This document shows positions 34,094-48,143 of a stretch of DNA of 64,000 bases, in pieces. The notes under the pieces are model-generated. The model saw only the letters and a program-made list of their open reading frames with translations, did no database searches and was not told where the DNA came from. Each line of letters starts with the position of its first letter. Position 1 is the first letter of the stretch. The DNA comes from Sanghuangporus weigelae. Lineage: Eukaryota; Basidiomycota; Agaricomycetes; Hymenochaetales; Hymenochaetaceae. Position numbers and translations under genes: made by a program. The stretch covers positions 1,426,001 through 1,490,000 of the forward strand of contig CP137322.1 in the NCBI GenBank assembly GCA_033182465.1, written 5' to 3'.

Positions 34094-35514
34094 ATGACCT
34101 TTGTGCAGTCATCGCATAAACGCCTTCTTACGCGCCTCACACTCCTTTTGCACTTTTTCATTGCCATAATAACATTTCTAGCATCTCGATTACCGTCATT
34201 CGACTCCTCTGCATCGCTCGTTCTCGATCATGAACCACTGAGATCCCTTCTGCGCTGGGACGTGTTTCATTATGCTCATATCGCAAAAGGTGGTTATGTC
34301 TACGAGTATGAATATGCCTTCTTCCCTGGGATCCCGATAATCATGCATATTTGTGGCAAACTGTTTCAAGCAGCGGGAGTGTTGACAAGAGACTTTGAAG
34401 GAGCTATGCTGGCTGGTCCGGTAGCGTCAGCAGTGATTGCTGTTGATGCAGTACATACGCTTTACGACCTTTCGTTGTATCATCTTCGGAGCCCACATGT
34501 AGCACTGCTAGTATCCGTTTTGTCGCTTCTCTCTTCAAGTCCGGTAACTCTTCGATATGCGCCTTCCGCGGAAATATTTTTCACCTATTTGTCTTACAAA
34601 GGTACACAAAAACTTTTCTTTTGAAAAATAGAATTGAGCAGACTTTCATAGGCATGCTACGCTCTGCGCAAGAGCACTTTGTTCAAGCTTCCGTTCTATT
34701 TGCTTTGGCCAGCTTCTTCAGGTCAAACGGGATGATGCTCGCTGGATACATTATGTGGGGGATGCTGATTAGGCCCGTCCTATACGGGTCTACCGCCGAC
34801 TTCACCATCCTTTCCCGGAATTTTATCCTCAGGACCTTCAGCTGTATTCTGCTTTCAGCTCTTCCAATCATGCCTCTTGTATGGCATCAGTACAATGGAT
34901 ATGTCAAGTTCTGCATCGACAATTCCGAAAACCATCGTCCATGGTGCGCCTGGAGACTGCCGTTCATCTATTCCTTCGTTCAGTCCGAGTATTGGGGTGT
35001 TGGTCCATTTCGTTATTGGACTTTACAACAGACACCAAACGTCTTACTTGGATCACCCGTACTGATCCTGCTAATTTACGGATCATTATCCCATATCCGA
35101 CATGTTTTAATGCCCAGAATCTCTGCACTCGTGCAAAGGGATACGAACCACATTAGATCAACTTCTTCCGCCGAATCCAAGAAGGATCCATTTTTCAATG
35201 CAACCTTGACTCCTCACGCCATCCATGCATTGATTTTCAGCCTCATCCTCCTCATTTCAGCGCATACACAGATTGCGCTTCGACTCGCCAGTGCATTGCC
35301 ATTTACATATTGGACTGCTGCATGGCTCTTCCTTCGCGAGCCGCACACTCAATTTGGTGACAAGCGAGCGAATATTACTGGACAACAGAACCGTAATATC
35401 CGAAATGGATTGAAACCCAGAATATCACGAGCAGCTCGCTTGTGGCTTGGATGGAGTATCGCCTGGGGTATGATTTCACTCGTCACTTGGGGTGTCTTTC
35501 TTCCTCCGGCATGA
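34094..35514 (+). CDS. GPI18: GPI mannosyltransferase 2 (Gpi18/PIG-V)
   Basis: Gpi18/PIG-V adds the second mannose to the GPI-anchor core in the ER lumen. The protein is a multi-pass membrane protein; the first lumenal loop holds the family signature with acidic and aromatic residues LLRWDVFHYAHIAKGGY followed by YEYAFFPGIPI. Later motifs include LRYAPSAEIFFTYLSY, FALASFFRSNGMMLAGY and FCIDNSENHRPWCAWRLPF (the conserved W-C-x-W-x-x-P segment). SFVQSEYWGVGPFRYWTLQQ and LPNVLLGSP-like QQTPNVLLGSPV are also typical. One intron (34602-34651, gtacac...catag) interrupts the gene. The start MTFVQSSHKRLL is the first ATG before the first membrane segment. The gene follows MCP2 by 159 bp on the same strand and is convergent with IND1. 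Confidence 0.9.
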
Positions 35515-35644
35515 TTTTTTTGTGTAACACCAGAGCATCGAATATATGTAAGAATCGGACTGTCCAGCCTTGTGAATGGTGTGTGATTGATTTAGATTCT
35601 AGACTAGAATACATGATGTTATACATCATGAGCCGAGCGGTGTA

Positions 35645-36959
35645 TCATCGAATCTCCAAAGAATCCGTGAGTTTAGAAGCCATACTGAGCATAGTGTCGT
35701 TCCATTCTTTTTCGGCTCTATCCAATGTTTTCGTCGAAGAAGAAAGGACGAACGGCACGCCCGTGTCTCCGCCCTTGTTTACTGCTGGCACCAGGGGCAG
35801 CTCTCCGAGAATGGGTATCCCGAGTTCGGTTGCTACTCGACGGAAGGAGACAGGACTGCCGAATATCTCGTGTGGTGTCTCGCATGAAGGACATAGGAAA
35901 TAGGACGTGTTCAGTACGAGCCCGGTTATCTTGACAGGTAAAGTATGTTTAGTGAAATGTAAACAATGGAGATATTGGACGTGCTTACCGGAATGGACAC
36001 CTTCCGGAACATGGCAACACCTTTCCGAACGTCGGATAGCGATACGTCCTGAGGTGTAGAGACTATGACAGCTCCTGTGTAATATAATGCTTTAGGACCA
36101 AAGGAGAGTTTTACTCGTAGAAGTGAAGAATAAATACCATCAACGTTCACTAACTGACCAACGGTGAGAGCTACGTCGCCAGTACCAGGCGGCATGTCAA
36201 TGATAAGCGCGTCCAATCCAGGACCAGCAGGATAAGGCCATCCAGCGCCGTCTCGCCAATCAACATCAAAGAGGAGTTGTTGGATTGCTTTCTGCACCAT
36301 TAATCCGCGCCAGACAACAGGAGTATCATTTCGTGAAGACACGGACGCCCCGGGCAACACAGTTTTCGGAAGCATAAATCCTATCGATATGCATGGTATG
36401 CCATGATTCTTGAGAGGGATGAGAGCACCAGCTAGTCCATTGTTAACTAGAATTAAAGGATTGTTTCGCAGAATTTTTGGACTGACAGTCTGTTAGTTCG
36501 GGTTCTTCGCAATCCTCCAATCCCATAAGCTTTGGCTGGGACGGTCCAAATATATCAAGATCCAAAAGGCCTACACGTATACGACGCTCCGAGTTACGGT
36601 TTTGCAAAGCGAGAGCCATAGCCAGATTCACTAAGTGCGAGTTAGGTAAGAAGGTGAATAGTCGAAAGCACAAAGTACGTACCAGCTACAGTACTCTTCC
36701 CTACACCACCCTTCCCACTGGCTACAACAATCACTTTCTCCACATTTGGTATGTTTCTCCGTGGTGGCAGCCCTCTTCGAGCTAGCTCTGGTGGTGCACC
36801 TGATCGAGGCAGACCCTTTGAGAATGTTAGTTGAAACTTGACGCTCGCTTCTTAGCTCACTAAAGGATTCTCATGGCGAACGACACTTGTAGTATGCAAC
36901 AAGGATTTCAGCTCGTGCAGGGTACGCGAGGGCAAACATTTTCTAGTCGCAAGCAGCAT
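35645..36959 (-). CDS. IND1: Mitochondrial iron-sulfur protein Ind1/NUBPL (complex I assembly)
   Basis: Ind1 is an Mrp/NBP35-type P-loop ATPase that delivers Fe-S clusters to respiratory complex I. The N-terminus (MLLATRKCLPSRTLHEL) is basic and Ser/Leu-rich, like a mitochondrial presequence. The deviant Walker A is VASGKGGVGKSTVA (near 36705-36745). It is followed by NLAMALALQNRN, LLDLDIFGPSQPKLMGL and the Walker B-like DALIIDMPPGTGDVALT (near 36150-36210). GAVIVSTPQDVSLSDVRKG follows, and the cluster-binding CxxC appears as YFLCPSCETPHEIFG (near 35880). The C-terminus ends TDSLEIR with TGA at 35645-35647. Six or so introns are inferred. The mitochondrial signal and the CPSCE motif separate it from cytosolic Nbp35/Cfd1. 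Confidence 0.92.
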
Positions 36960-37201
36960 AACATGGACTGAGGTAGGTGTGACTCAGACGGCTTTCCGAA
37001 GTTGAAGGAAGAACAGGCAAGATCGACGATCAAATAGAAAAGGAAACTCGTCAAAGTTCTAATCAGAAAATATTTTTACTTCCAAAATAATGTCATCAGA
37101 GCAGTATCTGAGAAATGACCATTCACAGCCAATAATTACTCGAAATACCCAAAGAGCTTGTAAACCCATTCCTTATTGGTGTAGATCATGAATCCCATCG
37201 T

Positions 37202-39100
<1,899 letters not shown>

Positions 39101-40411
39101 TCCTTCCCGTATATAGCGGGGAGTGGCCCAACCCATAAAAGTTATGTCTAGTAGTGTGAAGAACCATTACCGCATTTTGGGAGTGAGAGTTGGCGCCTTC
39201 TTCAGTCCTCTGATAGACAAACGACGAATAGCAGGGCTCCTTTTGAACAACGAACATAGGTAACCTACAGGCAAAGTTGTACTCGTGAGCAGTGCTATAA
39301 TACAAAGAGAGGCCTTTATCACGCACACACAGTGTGTCTGCGAAAACAGTCTGCAATGATGTCGTTTTGGTGGCAAAATGCAGAGAAAACAAGCAACTTC
39401 TTCAGCACCTACTAAATGCGGTAAGAATAATTTCCCCAAACCAGGAGAAATTTAGGTTTATGGTAGCTTCACCTTTTAGTGATCGTCTCCGCTTTTCTGA
39501 GACCCAAGTCCGTGTCGTTTTATCAGTTCACAAACTTTGAATGCTAGCTGTCGATACCTGCGTAGGGGGAGAGATCAGTAAGTTATTACCTTTCCGACCT
39601 GCCATCTAGTAGAAGAGGCTAGAGTTACTAGGAGCTCGCGGGAACTGGCTTGGCCCTTCACAATTCAATATTCGTAGATCTTCAAAGACGAATAGGAAAC
39701 CTAGCCAAGATGCTCCGAATTCAAACACACCAAAAGGTCAACATCATCTAGACTGTTGGAAAATCTCCCATGTCGCGGAACGTCTTAAGTATGAATACAG
39801 TTAAAGGCACAGTTTCCCACTCAACACTACGAGGCCCCCATCCTTTCTTCATTTCCGTGGGAGAGGAACAATGAAAGGAGCGCTTGGCATGGGAAGCCCT
39901 GAAACATGGAAGCTTTTGCGTGCGGCTGCGTTAGGAGAACCGGGGAGTGTCAAGGGTGAAGTCTTCCCAAAGTAGGGACCAATGTGTAGGGACTTGCCGG
40001 GAATGCAAGTTTGATGAATCGCAGAAGACGTCGGTGCCGGTAGAAGTTGCTCGTCACGTTGATTAGAACTGAACACTCTCACAAAGCTATCTTTAAGGTG
40101 TGAGAAAGTCATAGATAAACGTGCAGTGAACCTTGGCCTCAATGCCGATGCGTGTAGAGCACCACTGGAAAAGATTGCGCCATTTGGAATGCAGCCATGA
40201 AGTAGACGAGCAGGCAGATTGCTTATGCACACGGAGCGCTTCTTGTTCGTGATGCAAGTTGTCAGTTGGTGCATCCAGGGTTTCTTCACAAGGAATTAAA
40301 GGAGAAATCGGCCCATGAGCTCCGACTATCATCGTTGTTAGTTTATTCAAACCATCCACTAAAACACCTCAAGTGCAATAAGCCAATGCAAGCCAAACAA
40401 TCCCAACGTAC
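39101..40411. other. Gene-poor stretch between manganese peroxidase and SND1
   Basis: About 1.3 kb with no gene I can support. Two minus-strand open frames (38877-39392 and 39849-40289) have no recognised motif, no convincing splice partners and odd composition. The segment presumably contains the far-upstream part of the peroxidase promoter and the SND1 3' flank. Confidence 0.4.
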
Positions 40412-43400
40412 TCAGTCCTCATCATCCTCGATATCGCCAAACTCGAACATACCAAGGCGGTCGCGCTTCGCGCTTGTCACTGCCTCCTGGAGCTTCTTGA
40501 CAACCGCCGGATACACCGACAGATACTTGCAGCCCTTGCGGTCGATCAAAGCAAGACCTTCGCGCACAAGGTCAGCGTTGATGCACGCGGTCGGATCACT
40601 AGCTGCCCCAGGATCGCTCGGATCGATTAGACGAAGATGAAGAAGGTTGCTCTCTCGGAAGTCGATATTGGCAATGAGTTTACGGCCCTCGCATAAGCTA
40701 CGGAATCGGTCGACTGCCTCCTGATAGTATTCGCTGCTCGGGTCTACAAGCTTCACGAAACTGAAAGAGATGGCTTAGTTTATCCGTACACATCTAGCCA
40801 GAAGAATGACTAGAAGAATATAGCAGCTTTCTCACCTTAAACGAGCATCCTGAGCTTGACCAGGCAGCGAGCGGAATTTTGGATCTAATGGACGGATGTC
40901 CTTGAACGGTATGGTGTCTTGATTCCCATAGTCGATGAATGTGACCTCCGCCTCCTTCTTCAGCGGGGAGGACCGGCGGACCTTCGCACGATACCATGAA
41001 CCATCAGAGAACTTGGCAGAAACAAGTTCACCGCCTTTTGGAACGAAGTTCGCGAGAGGAGCTGCTGCGCGATGATGTAGGGAGAAGTCCTGCATTAGTT
41101 TCTCTAACGCCGCAATACCTAGGCATTTCTTGATAAGCTTGGTGCAATTTGCATGCTATTCACGAACAAACCTTCAGTGTTAAGGATCTGCACGGAGAAT
41201 GACAAACCATTGCGCGTTCGGATATCGCTGATGATAACGTCGAGATACTCTGCTTTTAAGGCTTGGATTTCTTGAGCACTCCGCTCCTCTTCCTCAGCAG
41301 CAGCCTCCGTCTCCGGATCGTAGTCTTTCCAGAGCTAAATTAAAGACGTATGATCAACGTGCCCAAATCCCGCATGAATAGGTAACACTTACACCACGTT
41401 TGTTTTGTTTCGCGTCCGCCTTATAATGATGCAGTCAGCACAAAGAAATGAACTCATTGGCATTTTCAGCATTACCTCCGCATCATAAAGTTGCTTTGCC
41501 CAAGGTAAGGTATCAGCAGAAAAGCTATGAACAGTAGCTAATCCTTCTCGCGCGAGCGTAATGGCAGCGTTTTCACTTTTGTTGAGGTACAGAGCACCGA
41601 TGAAACCTCCACTCTTGTCAACCGCGTCGATTTCGATTTCGACGTCGCGCTGCATGTAGCGCCGTGTCGAAAATTCAGCAGCTTCTGCACCGAAAGGCTC
41701 GCTCTTCTCATTCGGACTTCGTGTGGTTCGTGGTGCCCGAATACCTACCGAAAAGTTTATCTCAGAATTGTCATGATTCATCTCGGTTCCAAATGTCACT
41801 TACCACCGAGGACGAGCGTGATGGATTGATTTTCTTTTGGCAATAATATTCTGAAAGAAAGAAAAATCAGCTCGGATTCTCTACTCCGCAGAAAGAAACT
41901 TACTTGAACCGAGAGCCAGATGCGACATAATCCACTACAGCGGGCATACGTCCTAAGCGCTTATATCCGGATAGGAAAGAGTTTGCGCGTTGTGCCGACT
42001 GTACAAACACATAAACACGAGAAACGCGATTCTCACAAAAAAAGTAGTACGGACCTCAGATACATTAGTCGGTAGCTTTGGTGCCGCTTGTTCTTTCCCG
42101 GAATGTACGCCTTTCCCTTCAGCTGCGGCACTGAGATCAAACAAATCAATCCAGTCCCCAGTGCCACGTTATATGAAATGATAGGAACTCACGCCTGCTC
42201 TGCAGCCATTAACTTGTCATAATCAGAAGAACGGTCTTCGTCATCACGTTTATGACGCAATGCTGTTGCTAGGCCTTTTTCAATAAGCTGTTCGGCAATG
42301 TTTCTATAAGAGGATTGAAGTGATTGTCAAAACGTTAGGAAACGTGAAGAACAAATGTACTCACGAGTTGGCACCTCCGTAGCGGACCGTCACGCATTCG
42401 CGTTCTTCAAACTCGCCTTCCTTTGGACGGACGAAGTCAATGTGCACTTTGACGGTCTTGCCGATTAGTTTTTTGCGAAGGAACTGAGAACGTGCAATCT
42501 GATCAGAGTAAGAACCATACAGATAGCGAATAAGACGCACCTCGCGAGCTTCGTGTGCATAGAATGCTTGCTTCGGGTCATTAGCTCTAAAAAGAAAGTT
42601 AACGTTAGACTATACAGTTTGACACCAGAACTTGGAAATATACCTTGGTGCCCGTGTCGAGCTGAGTTGCAGCCTGTGCTCCTTCCCTCCGTCCTTCGGC
42701 ACAACTGAAATTTGGTCGCCACTCCATACACGCACCACAACTGCATCAAAATCGCGCACGGCTCCGTTGGTGGTTGATGCACCATTCGCTCGAGTGCTTG
42801 AAGAAACAGGATGGGAAGCGTATAAGCAAAGGCGCTTCTCCTTCGCGGATCTTTCAGATGCCCGAAGTCGCTCCATGCCGCCCCCTGCGGCCAACATGCC
42901 GGCATGCCAATCAACGACTCGTGCGAGACCACTTGCGACAAGATGTTCTGCGATATTTCCGACAGGGTGGAGGACTATCAAAAGAAAAAGTCTGGTTAAG
43001 ATTCGCTTTGAGAAGCGGAGGGAAGGAACGGCTAACCATTTCCAATGAATATACTCGCTGTTGCGGGCGGCGCTCCGTTTGCTATTGATTGGAACGGCGT
43101 AGCGGTCGGAGCGGGCAGAGATAGCAGTTGTACACGAACGGCACGTTGTAATAATCGTGATTCCGTGAAAAATCTTGCCTAACGCAAGGATATAGTTCAA
43201 TTAAACAAGTCGGTCATAGATCCAAAACGATCATAGATATATTCACCTCGTCACCCCACTGCTCTGCGTTCTCGCCTTGCTTGCCAGATGTTCGAGGACT
43301 ACGTACCCCGGCTAATGCAACGTTCACAAATTGATGATCACCTTCGGGCATCAGCAAACGAGCACGGACTGTCGAGCCATCCCGCACAGATTCGACGATT

Positions 43401-44505
43401 GCTTAAAATCAAGGAGTCTTAGTGTCCGATAAATTCCTTATAAATCAAACGATATTAGATATCATTACCATCAAGCGATTTGCCTTTCCACTCTTGAAGG
43501 AACGCCTGCGAGTTCTCCGGCATATTATAGTGCACCTGCCTCGTCTATACTTTTTCGTTATTAGTCAAGTAAAATATGTGTCGTGCATACAGACATCTAG
43601 TGCGTACCTTCGGTCCCTGCGGATTCCACATCCCACGGCCATTAGCTTGCGCATCATCTTCAAGAGCTTTTCTTTTCTCATCCTCTTCCGTCGGCTCGCG
43701 CTTCAGCTCTTTTGTCTTCGCCCAGCCGGCACGCAACAGCTCCGTTGAAAGGTCCACGGGAGGCGAAGCGACGAGTTCTGCGTTACCAAGGTCGCGTGGG
43801 ACGTCATCCGTACCTGGTGGGAGCGAATGTATGGACGTGAAGGAGACTTGCTTTCCGACGCAGAGAGAGCGGAGGAATTCGCGTGACTCGAATGCCCAGG
43901 GCTATGAAGCGGAAGTAATTTTGTGATTCCAGCGGAGGAATAGAATTAATGCGCGTGAATTTTCGAAATATCATTCCAGAGGGTTCCGTGCGCACATTTC
44001 AATTGTGAGTAGAGTGAAAGATGCGATGAGGAAAAGGAAGCTGAGTGAGCATTGATTCAGAAAGCTTGAGTTTATAGCGAGAGAGAACGAACCTCGTCTT
44101 CGCGTGACTGTGTCCCGAGGCGTGGTGCAGTGATGTCGGCGAGATGCAGGATTCTTTTGATCATAACGCGGAGCGTTGAGCAATTCACAAGTTGGCCATC
44201 AGAGACATGACTAGAGAGTAGACGTACCTCTCCTTGGGCGGTTGCCCCTGAGGTCCAGGAGATCCACGAAGAATGAGTGAGTCACCAGAGATGACAGCTG
44301 CGAAACGGGCAATTCAAAGTCGAGCGAGCGTGATCCATATGCGCGACGATGAGCAGTTCTTTAGATTGTAATTCTCGCTAGGACAGAGCACACAGGACGT
44401 ACACTTCACGATCTAAATGCAACGTGTCCAAAAACCCGACCTCGTGTCAATTTCTTCAGAGTCAGGACTTCATCAATGACTACAACATACCGCTTTCATC
44501 GACAT
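40412..44505 (-). CDS. SND1: Tudor-SN / SND1 (staphylococcal nuclease and Tudor domain protein)
   Basis: SND1 has repeated staphylococcal-nuclease-like domains and one Tudor domain, and works in RNA stability, splicing, stress granules and, in some organisms, RNA silencing. Joined N-terminal exons read [20 protein letters not shown], followed by [19 protein letters not shown] and [18 protein letters not shown], the first SN domain. Further SN domains follow ([20 protein letters not shown]-like segment near 42890, [21 protein letters not shown] near 41540). The Tudor domain (near 40850-41060) holds [15 protein letters not shown] and [14 protein letters not shown]. The last half-SN domain ends at 40412 in an acidic tail (FGDIEDDED). 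Around twelve introns are inferred, and the second exon is only 10 nt. The start at 44505 has an alternative in-frame ATG two codons later. Length is about 900 residues, normal for SND1. Confidence 0.92.
44403..44412 (-). other. 10-nt exon of SND1
   Basis: Between the start exon ending ATG AAA GCG and the SN1 exon starting CTGTCATCTCTGG there is an out-of-frame join. The segment ATCGTGAAGT, preceded by gcatttag and followed by gtacgt, restores the frame and gives MSMKA-IVK-SVISGDS, which is the expected SND1 N-terminus. The flanking introns are 44413-44490 (78 nt) and 44298-44402 (105 nt). Confidence 0.8.
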
Positions 44506-44820
44506 TTTGAGTCAGATTTATCAAGGTCAAATCAAAGAGATACGCGCAAGAAAGAGCTTGAGAGATGGTAGTAGGAGAGGAGTAAGTAGGTAAATGTTGC
44601 TCCGATGATTTCTCAAAAATTCCGTGCTCGTGTGCCGCGTTGCACACGCAGATCCATCCCTTGATCGCGTGTCATGATGCATGTGACTGTGTAATTTACT
44701 GGCTCGAAAAGGTATTCATTCGTGCCGTAAACCGATTCGTTTTGTTTTTGAAGTCCAGTCCTACTGTCCTTGAGCAATTGTCTTTCAGTGTCTACGACTT
44801 CACGACCAAAGGAAGTCAAC
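44506..44820. promoter_or_regulatory. Divergent promoter region, SND1 / MRP17
   Basis: 315 bases between divergent start codons. No TATA box was recognised; both genes are expected to be constitutive. Confidence 0.45.
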
Positions 44821-45592
44821 ATGCCACTCTACAAGCTGTTCTGCATAGCAGCTCATTATCCCGAATACGTGAGTCCTGCACTTCACTTTTTCTTCTTCTA
44901 GCGCGAGCCTGACGGAATTATTCACTCCTTTTCTCTCAAATCTGATGATCTCATAAAACCGCGATCTGAACGAACGGACAATATCAAATCGAATACTTCG
45001 ACATGGCAGCGACATATCAAAGACCTGGTGCAATCGAGTGCAAAATTCCTGCTCGACCAGGGAAGCGCCGTGCGCGAGATTCGATACCTCGGGCTGAAGA
45101 ACCTTCCCCAGAAGATGCGGAGACACAAGCATAACCATATCATCGGCGAGTGCGTCTTTCGTCTCTTCTTCTTGAGTTGCACCAACTAAAGCTAATACTA
45201 AATTCGTTTTATTTTGCGCTAGCTACTGGCACATGAACTTCGACGCCTCGCCCACCGTGCTGAAGCAGCTCAACGACCGAATGCAGGCAGACCACCGCGT
45301 CGTAAGATGGACGATGCTCAAGCTCGGCGAAAGGCTCGCCGACGTCGCCGACGCGACGACACGGGAGACCAACACGGTCTACCTCCGCCCGTCCGCGAGC
45401 TCGAGGGACTACTACGCAGCGAGTACGCAGGAAATGCCCGGGGAGGGCCTGGGGGTGCAGCCGTGGAGCACGCAGGGCCAAGTTGCTGGGCTTGGTGGTG
45501 GGGGGATTGGGGAAGCGGTGGATCTAAACCAATTCGAGAGAGATAGGATCACGGAGTTGGGCTCGAATCCGTATGGCCGGCGACGGGTTTAG
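44821..45592 (+). CDS. MRP17: Mitochondrial small-subunit ribosomal protein bS6m (Mrp17)
   Basis: A bacterial S6-type protein of the mitoribosome small subunit. Exon 1 reads MPLYKLFCIAAHYPEY. The intron 44869-45009 (gtgagt...atggcag) joins it to RHIKDLVQSSAKFLLDQGS. This follows the S6 fold: VREIRYLGLKNLPQKMRRH, then after a second intron GDYWHMNFDASPTVLKQLND and DHRVVRWTMLKLGERL. An earlier acceptor (ttcttctag, 44901) would insert about 36 residues that fit S6 proteins poorly, so the later acceptor was chosen. The C-terminal 60 residues are a Gly-rich extension ending NPYGRRRV. The stop codon is only 13 bp from the stop of the convergent HAD-like gene. Confidence 0.85.
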
Positions 45593-45605
45593 CATTCTGA
45601 GGCAT

Positions 45606-46925
45606 CTATACGTTATGTTCTCGCACAAACTGCACTACCTCATCTAAACTTGATATGCGCTTTATATTCTCATCCATCCGCATTGCAAGGTCTTCATCAA
45701 CCATTGGGTCTTCTGACGGTCTGCAAAGTAACAGAGCGTTCAACCCCGCCCGTGTCGCGCCATGATAATCACTGGAACGAATCCATCATAAACTTCACAT
45801 ACAATAGAACAGCAAGATTACCGATTGCTCACCATTCTAGCTCGTCCCCGACATGAACAACTTCCGATGGCTTTACACCAGCACGCTCGCAGGCATGCAG
45901 GAAGATTTCTCGCTGGGGCTTCTCAACGCCTTCGAGGTCGCTGGCGAGTATCGGGTCGAAGAACTTGAGCGCTTCAAGGTCATCTAGTGCCTGTACTTCA
46001 AGAACGCCAAGATAACAATAAGCACTGGGTTTACGAGCCAGGAGGGGAGCTATACGCACGGATTCGCGAATCACAGTTGGTGACTAACGCGGTCCTGACA
46101 CCCATCTCGTGGAGTGTTTTCACTAGTAAGGAAGATTGGACTTGGACCGCAGCATACCCAGAGGACACGCAACTCACGAGTCGGGATGGTGTCATCGTAT
46201 AACGCATAGCCCTCACGCGAACTAAAACGACGCAGAAGCTTCGGGACGACCGTTCCAATATGCTCATTCACGTCTTTGGTGCGAACCGAGCACGGGGGGG
46301 GATGAATTTATTGAACTAAGGGAATTAGAAAAGTTGATGGACGCACCGGATTCACGTGCACCCGCCCCAAGAGCCGTGCGAGAAATGACGGCTGCCCACC
46401 AGGATTCCGGGCCATCAGCATAAGCCGGCCGAGAAGTCTGCAATTCCTTGAGCGCTGCAGAAAAGAAGCACGTTCGTAATCAATATTTAGTCGATCGATT
46501 GTATAATGAAATCATAAAACAACAAGTAAAAGGAAGAACGGAAGAGTAAGCGACTCTGAGAATAGCGGAGCAAAGAGAAGAGTATTGACAGACGCCACAA
46601 GGGCTTGGGATTGATAAATGCGCGGTGACGGCAACAGCGCGGAACAGATCCATGGGAGTACCGGCGGAGGTCTCAGCCAATGTAGACAGGCGGCACAAGA
46701 GCGACATGCTGTCGCTTTTGCTCACGAACAAAAGCACCCAAAGACGTGATAGCATCAACTCAAGTGAGCTGAACGCTATGACTAACCGATCTTGAACGCG
46801 CTTTTGACCGCGTCAGGCGAGAGGTGACCGAAGAAGGGCGCGAATACTTCAGCGTATTGGACGTGGATGGGCTGACGGGGGCGTAGGACGGTGAGTAGCG
46901 CGTCAAAGGTTGCAAGGCGTATCAT
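45606..46925 (-). CDS. HAD-superfamily hydrolase-like protein (HDHD3-related)
   Basis: The protein has the HAD fold in order. Motif I is MIRLATFDALLTV, with the nucleophile Asp present but the usual second Asp (DxD) replaced by Leu. Motif II lies in MGVRTALVTNCDSRIR. The motif III lysine is in LEGVEKPQREIF, and motif IV reads VVHVGDELECDYHGA, with the last part supplied after an intron. The cap segment includes SPDAVKSAFKIG and LLRRFSSREGYALYDDTIP. The C-terminus ends DEVVQFVREHNV with TAG at 45606-45608. HDHD3-like proteins also lack the second motif I Asp, so catalytic activity is uncertain. An in-frame ATG 33 bp upstream (46958, MDASGSCYCC) is a possible earlier start. Four or five introns. 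Confidence 0.78.
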
Positions 46926-48143
46926 ATTGCAGCAGTAGCAGGATCCAGACGCGTCCATTCTGTCCTCGGCCTCGGCTTCACCCGCTGTGCCCTTCCAAAT
47001 TAGGATTAGTGCAAACTTTTCTTCCGAAGTTCTCAAACTTTGTTCTCAATGAACACCTTCTGTTTGCGGGTAGACGCGCTGGGCTGCTCAAGCTTGTCTG
47101 AAAAGCAGTTAACTCACGGGTGAAAATCGAAGGGTGGATGAGCACATGGATACGGACGCGCGATCTATTCTTAATTGATTGGGTCTCTCTGCCTTCCGGT
47201 TCGATTGCGAAGGACGACAAAGGGAGTGGACGAACGGAGCAACAAGGGAATATTGTCTGACAGATGGATTGGAAATTGGTTGTGGTTGTGCGGGTATACT
47301 GAAGTCCGGCTGCCTCTGCGATCGAGTATGGTCATTGGCTTTCCTGAGTCTGTCCTCCTGTCCTGCATGATTAGTCTATTTATAGCAGCCAGACAGGCGC
47401 TGGCGCTGGAGAGCTCGATTAATGCGCCGCCGATTTACTTGGCTGGAGCTTTGTTCCTTCATTTTGCGGTGCCCTGCCGATCTTCTTCATTGACCTTCTT
47501 CTCTTCTCTTACGCCCACTCGTACACTCGCTGACTGTGCATCTTTGGCTGCGGGACTGTTCCTTTTGTCCCGTCACTGACCCCTCGGCACGCGCACGGCA
47601 GGTAGCTGGGCCACATGTGTTGCTTAATCTGCCAGCTTGTTTGACGTCCACGCATCTCCGCCTGTCTTCGTGGCGGGTCCATCTTCGGAACCTGTTGCCC
47701 CAATCGAGTACTACACTACGAGTGATAGGGATAGCTTTATAGCCGTCGTCGGGAATAGCTGGTGATCGCCGTCCGTGACTTGCTGACGCGCCAGCTCGAG
47801 GACGAGTGCTTCGCTTCTGCTCCATCTGGCTGAAGGGAAATCGTTTATTAATCGATCCTTCCAGGCATCCCCACTCTCCACTTGCTCTTCTTGCGCCCCC
47901 GGCTCTCTTCTCTTGGGTCCGTTGCTCTTAAACTTGCTCTCCTCTCCTTCCTTCCTTTCATTCCTTGCTATCCTCTCTCGACTTGTCTCCGTAGACGCTT
48001 TGATTGTATCTGCTTATCAGACATGGTCCAGGTACATTCCGCTGTTCCTTTCCCTGTGCGTACTCTTCCTCTCCCATCGGAGCTTATGGGCCACATTATC
48101 ACTGATCAATCTCGTTTTATTCTAGACCTCGCCCTCTAGGACA
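46926..48143. other. Divergent intergenic region, HAD-like gene / MEI2-like gene
   Basis: About 1.2 kb. The last 250 bp (47880-48010) are strongly C/T-rich, as in basidiomycete transcription start regions. An ATG GTC CAG followed directly by gtacat (near 48023) may be an upstream short reading frame or a 5' leader exon of the Mei2-like gene. No independent gene was recognised. Confidence 0.45.

Noticed and set aside
39849-40289. 146-codon minus-strand open frame downstream of SND1
   Set aside because: No recognised domain, no splice partners and no conserved motif; not supported as a gene.
44901-45009. Longer MRP17 exon starting after ttcttctag
   Set aside because: It would insert about 36 residues into a compact S6 domain; the later acceptor atggcag gives YPEY-RHIKDLV, which fits the family.
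47180-47220. tRNA B-box-like ggttcgattgc
   Set aside because: No matching A box, anticodon arm or acceptor stem could be built around it.
47487-47825. 112-codon minus-strand open frame
   Set aside because: Arg/Ser/Thr-rich, no motif, lies in the leader region of the Mei2-like gene.
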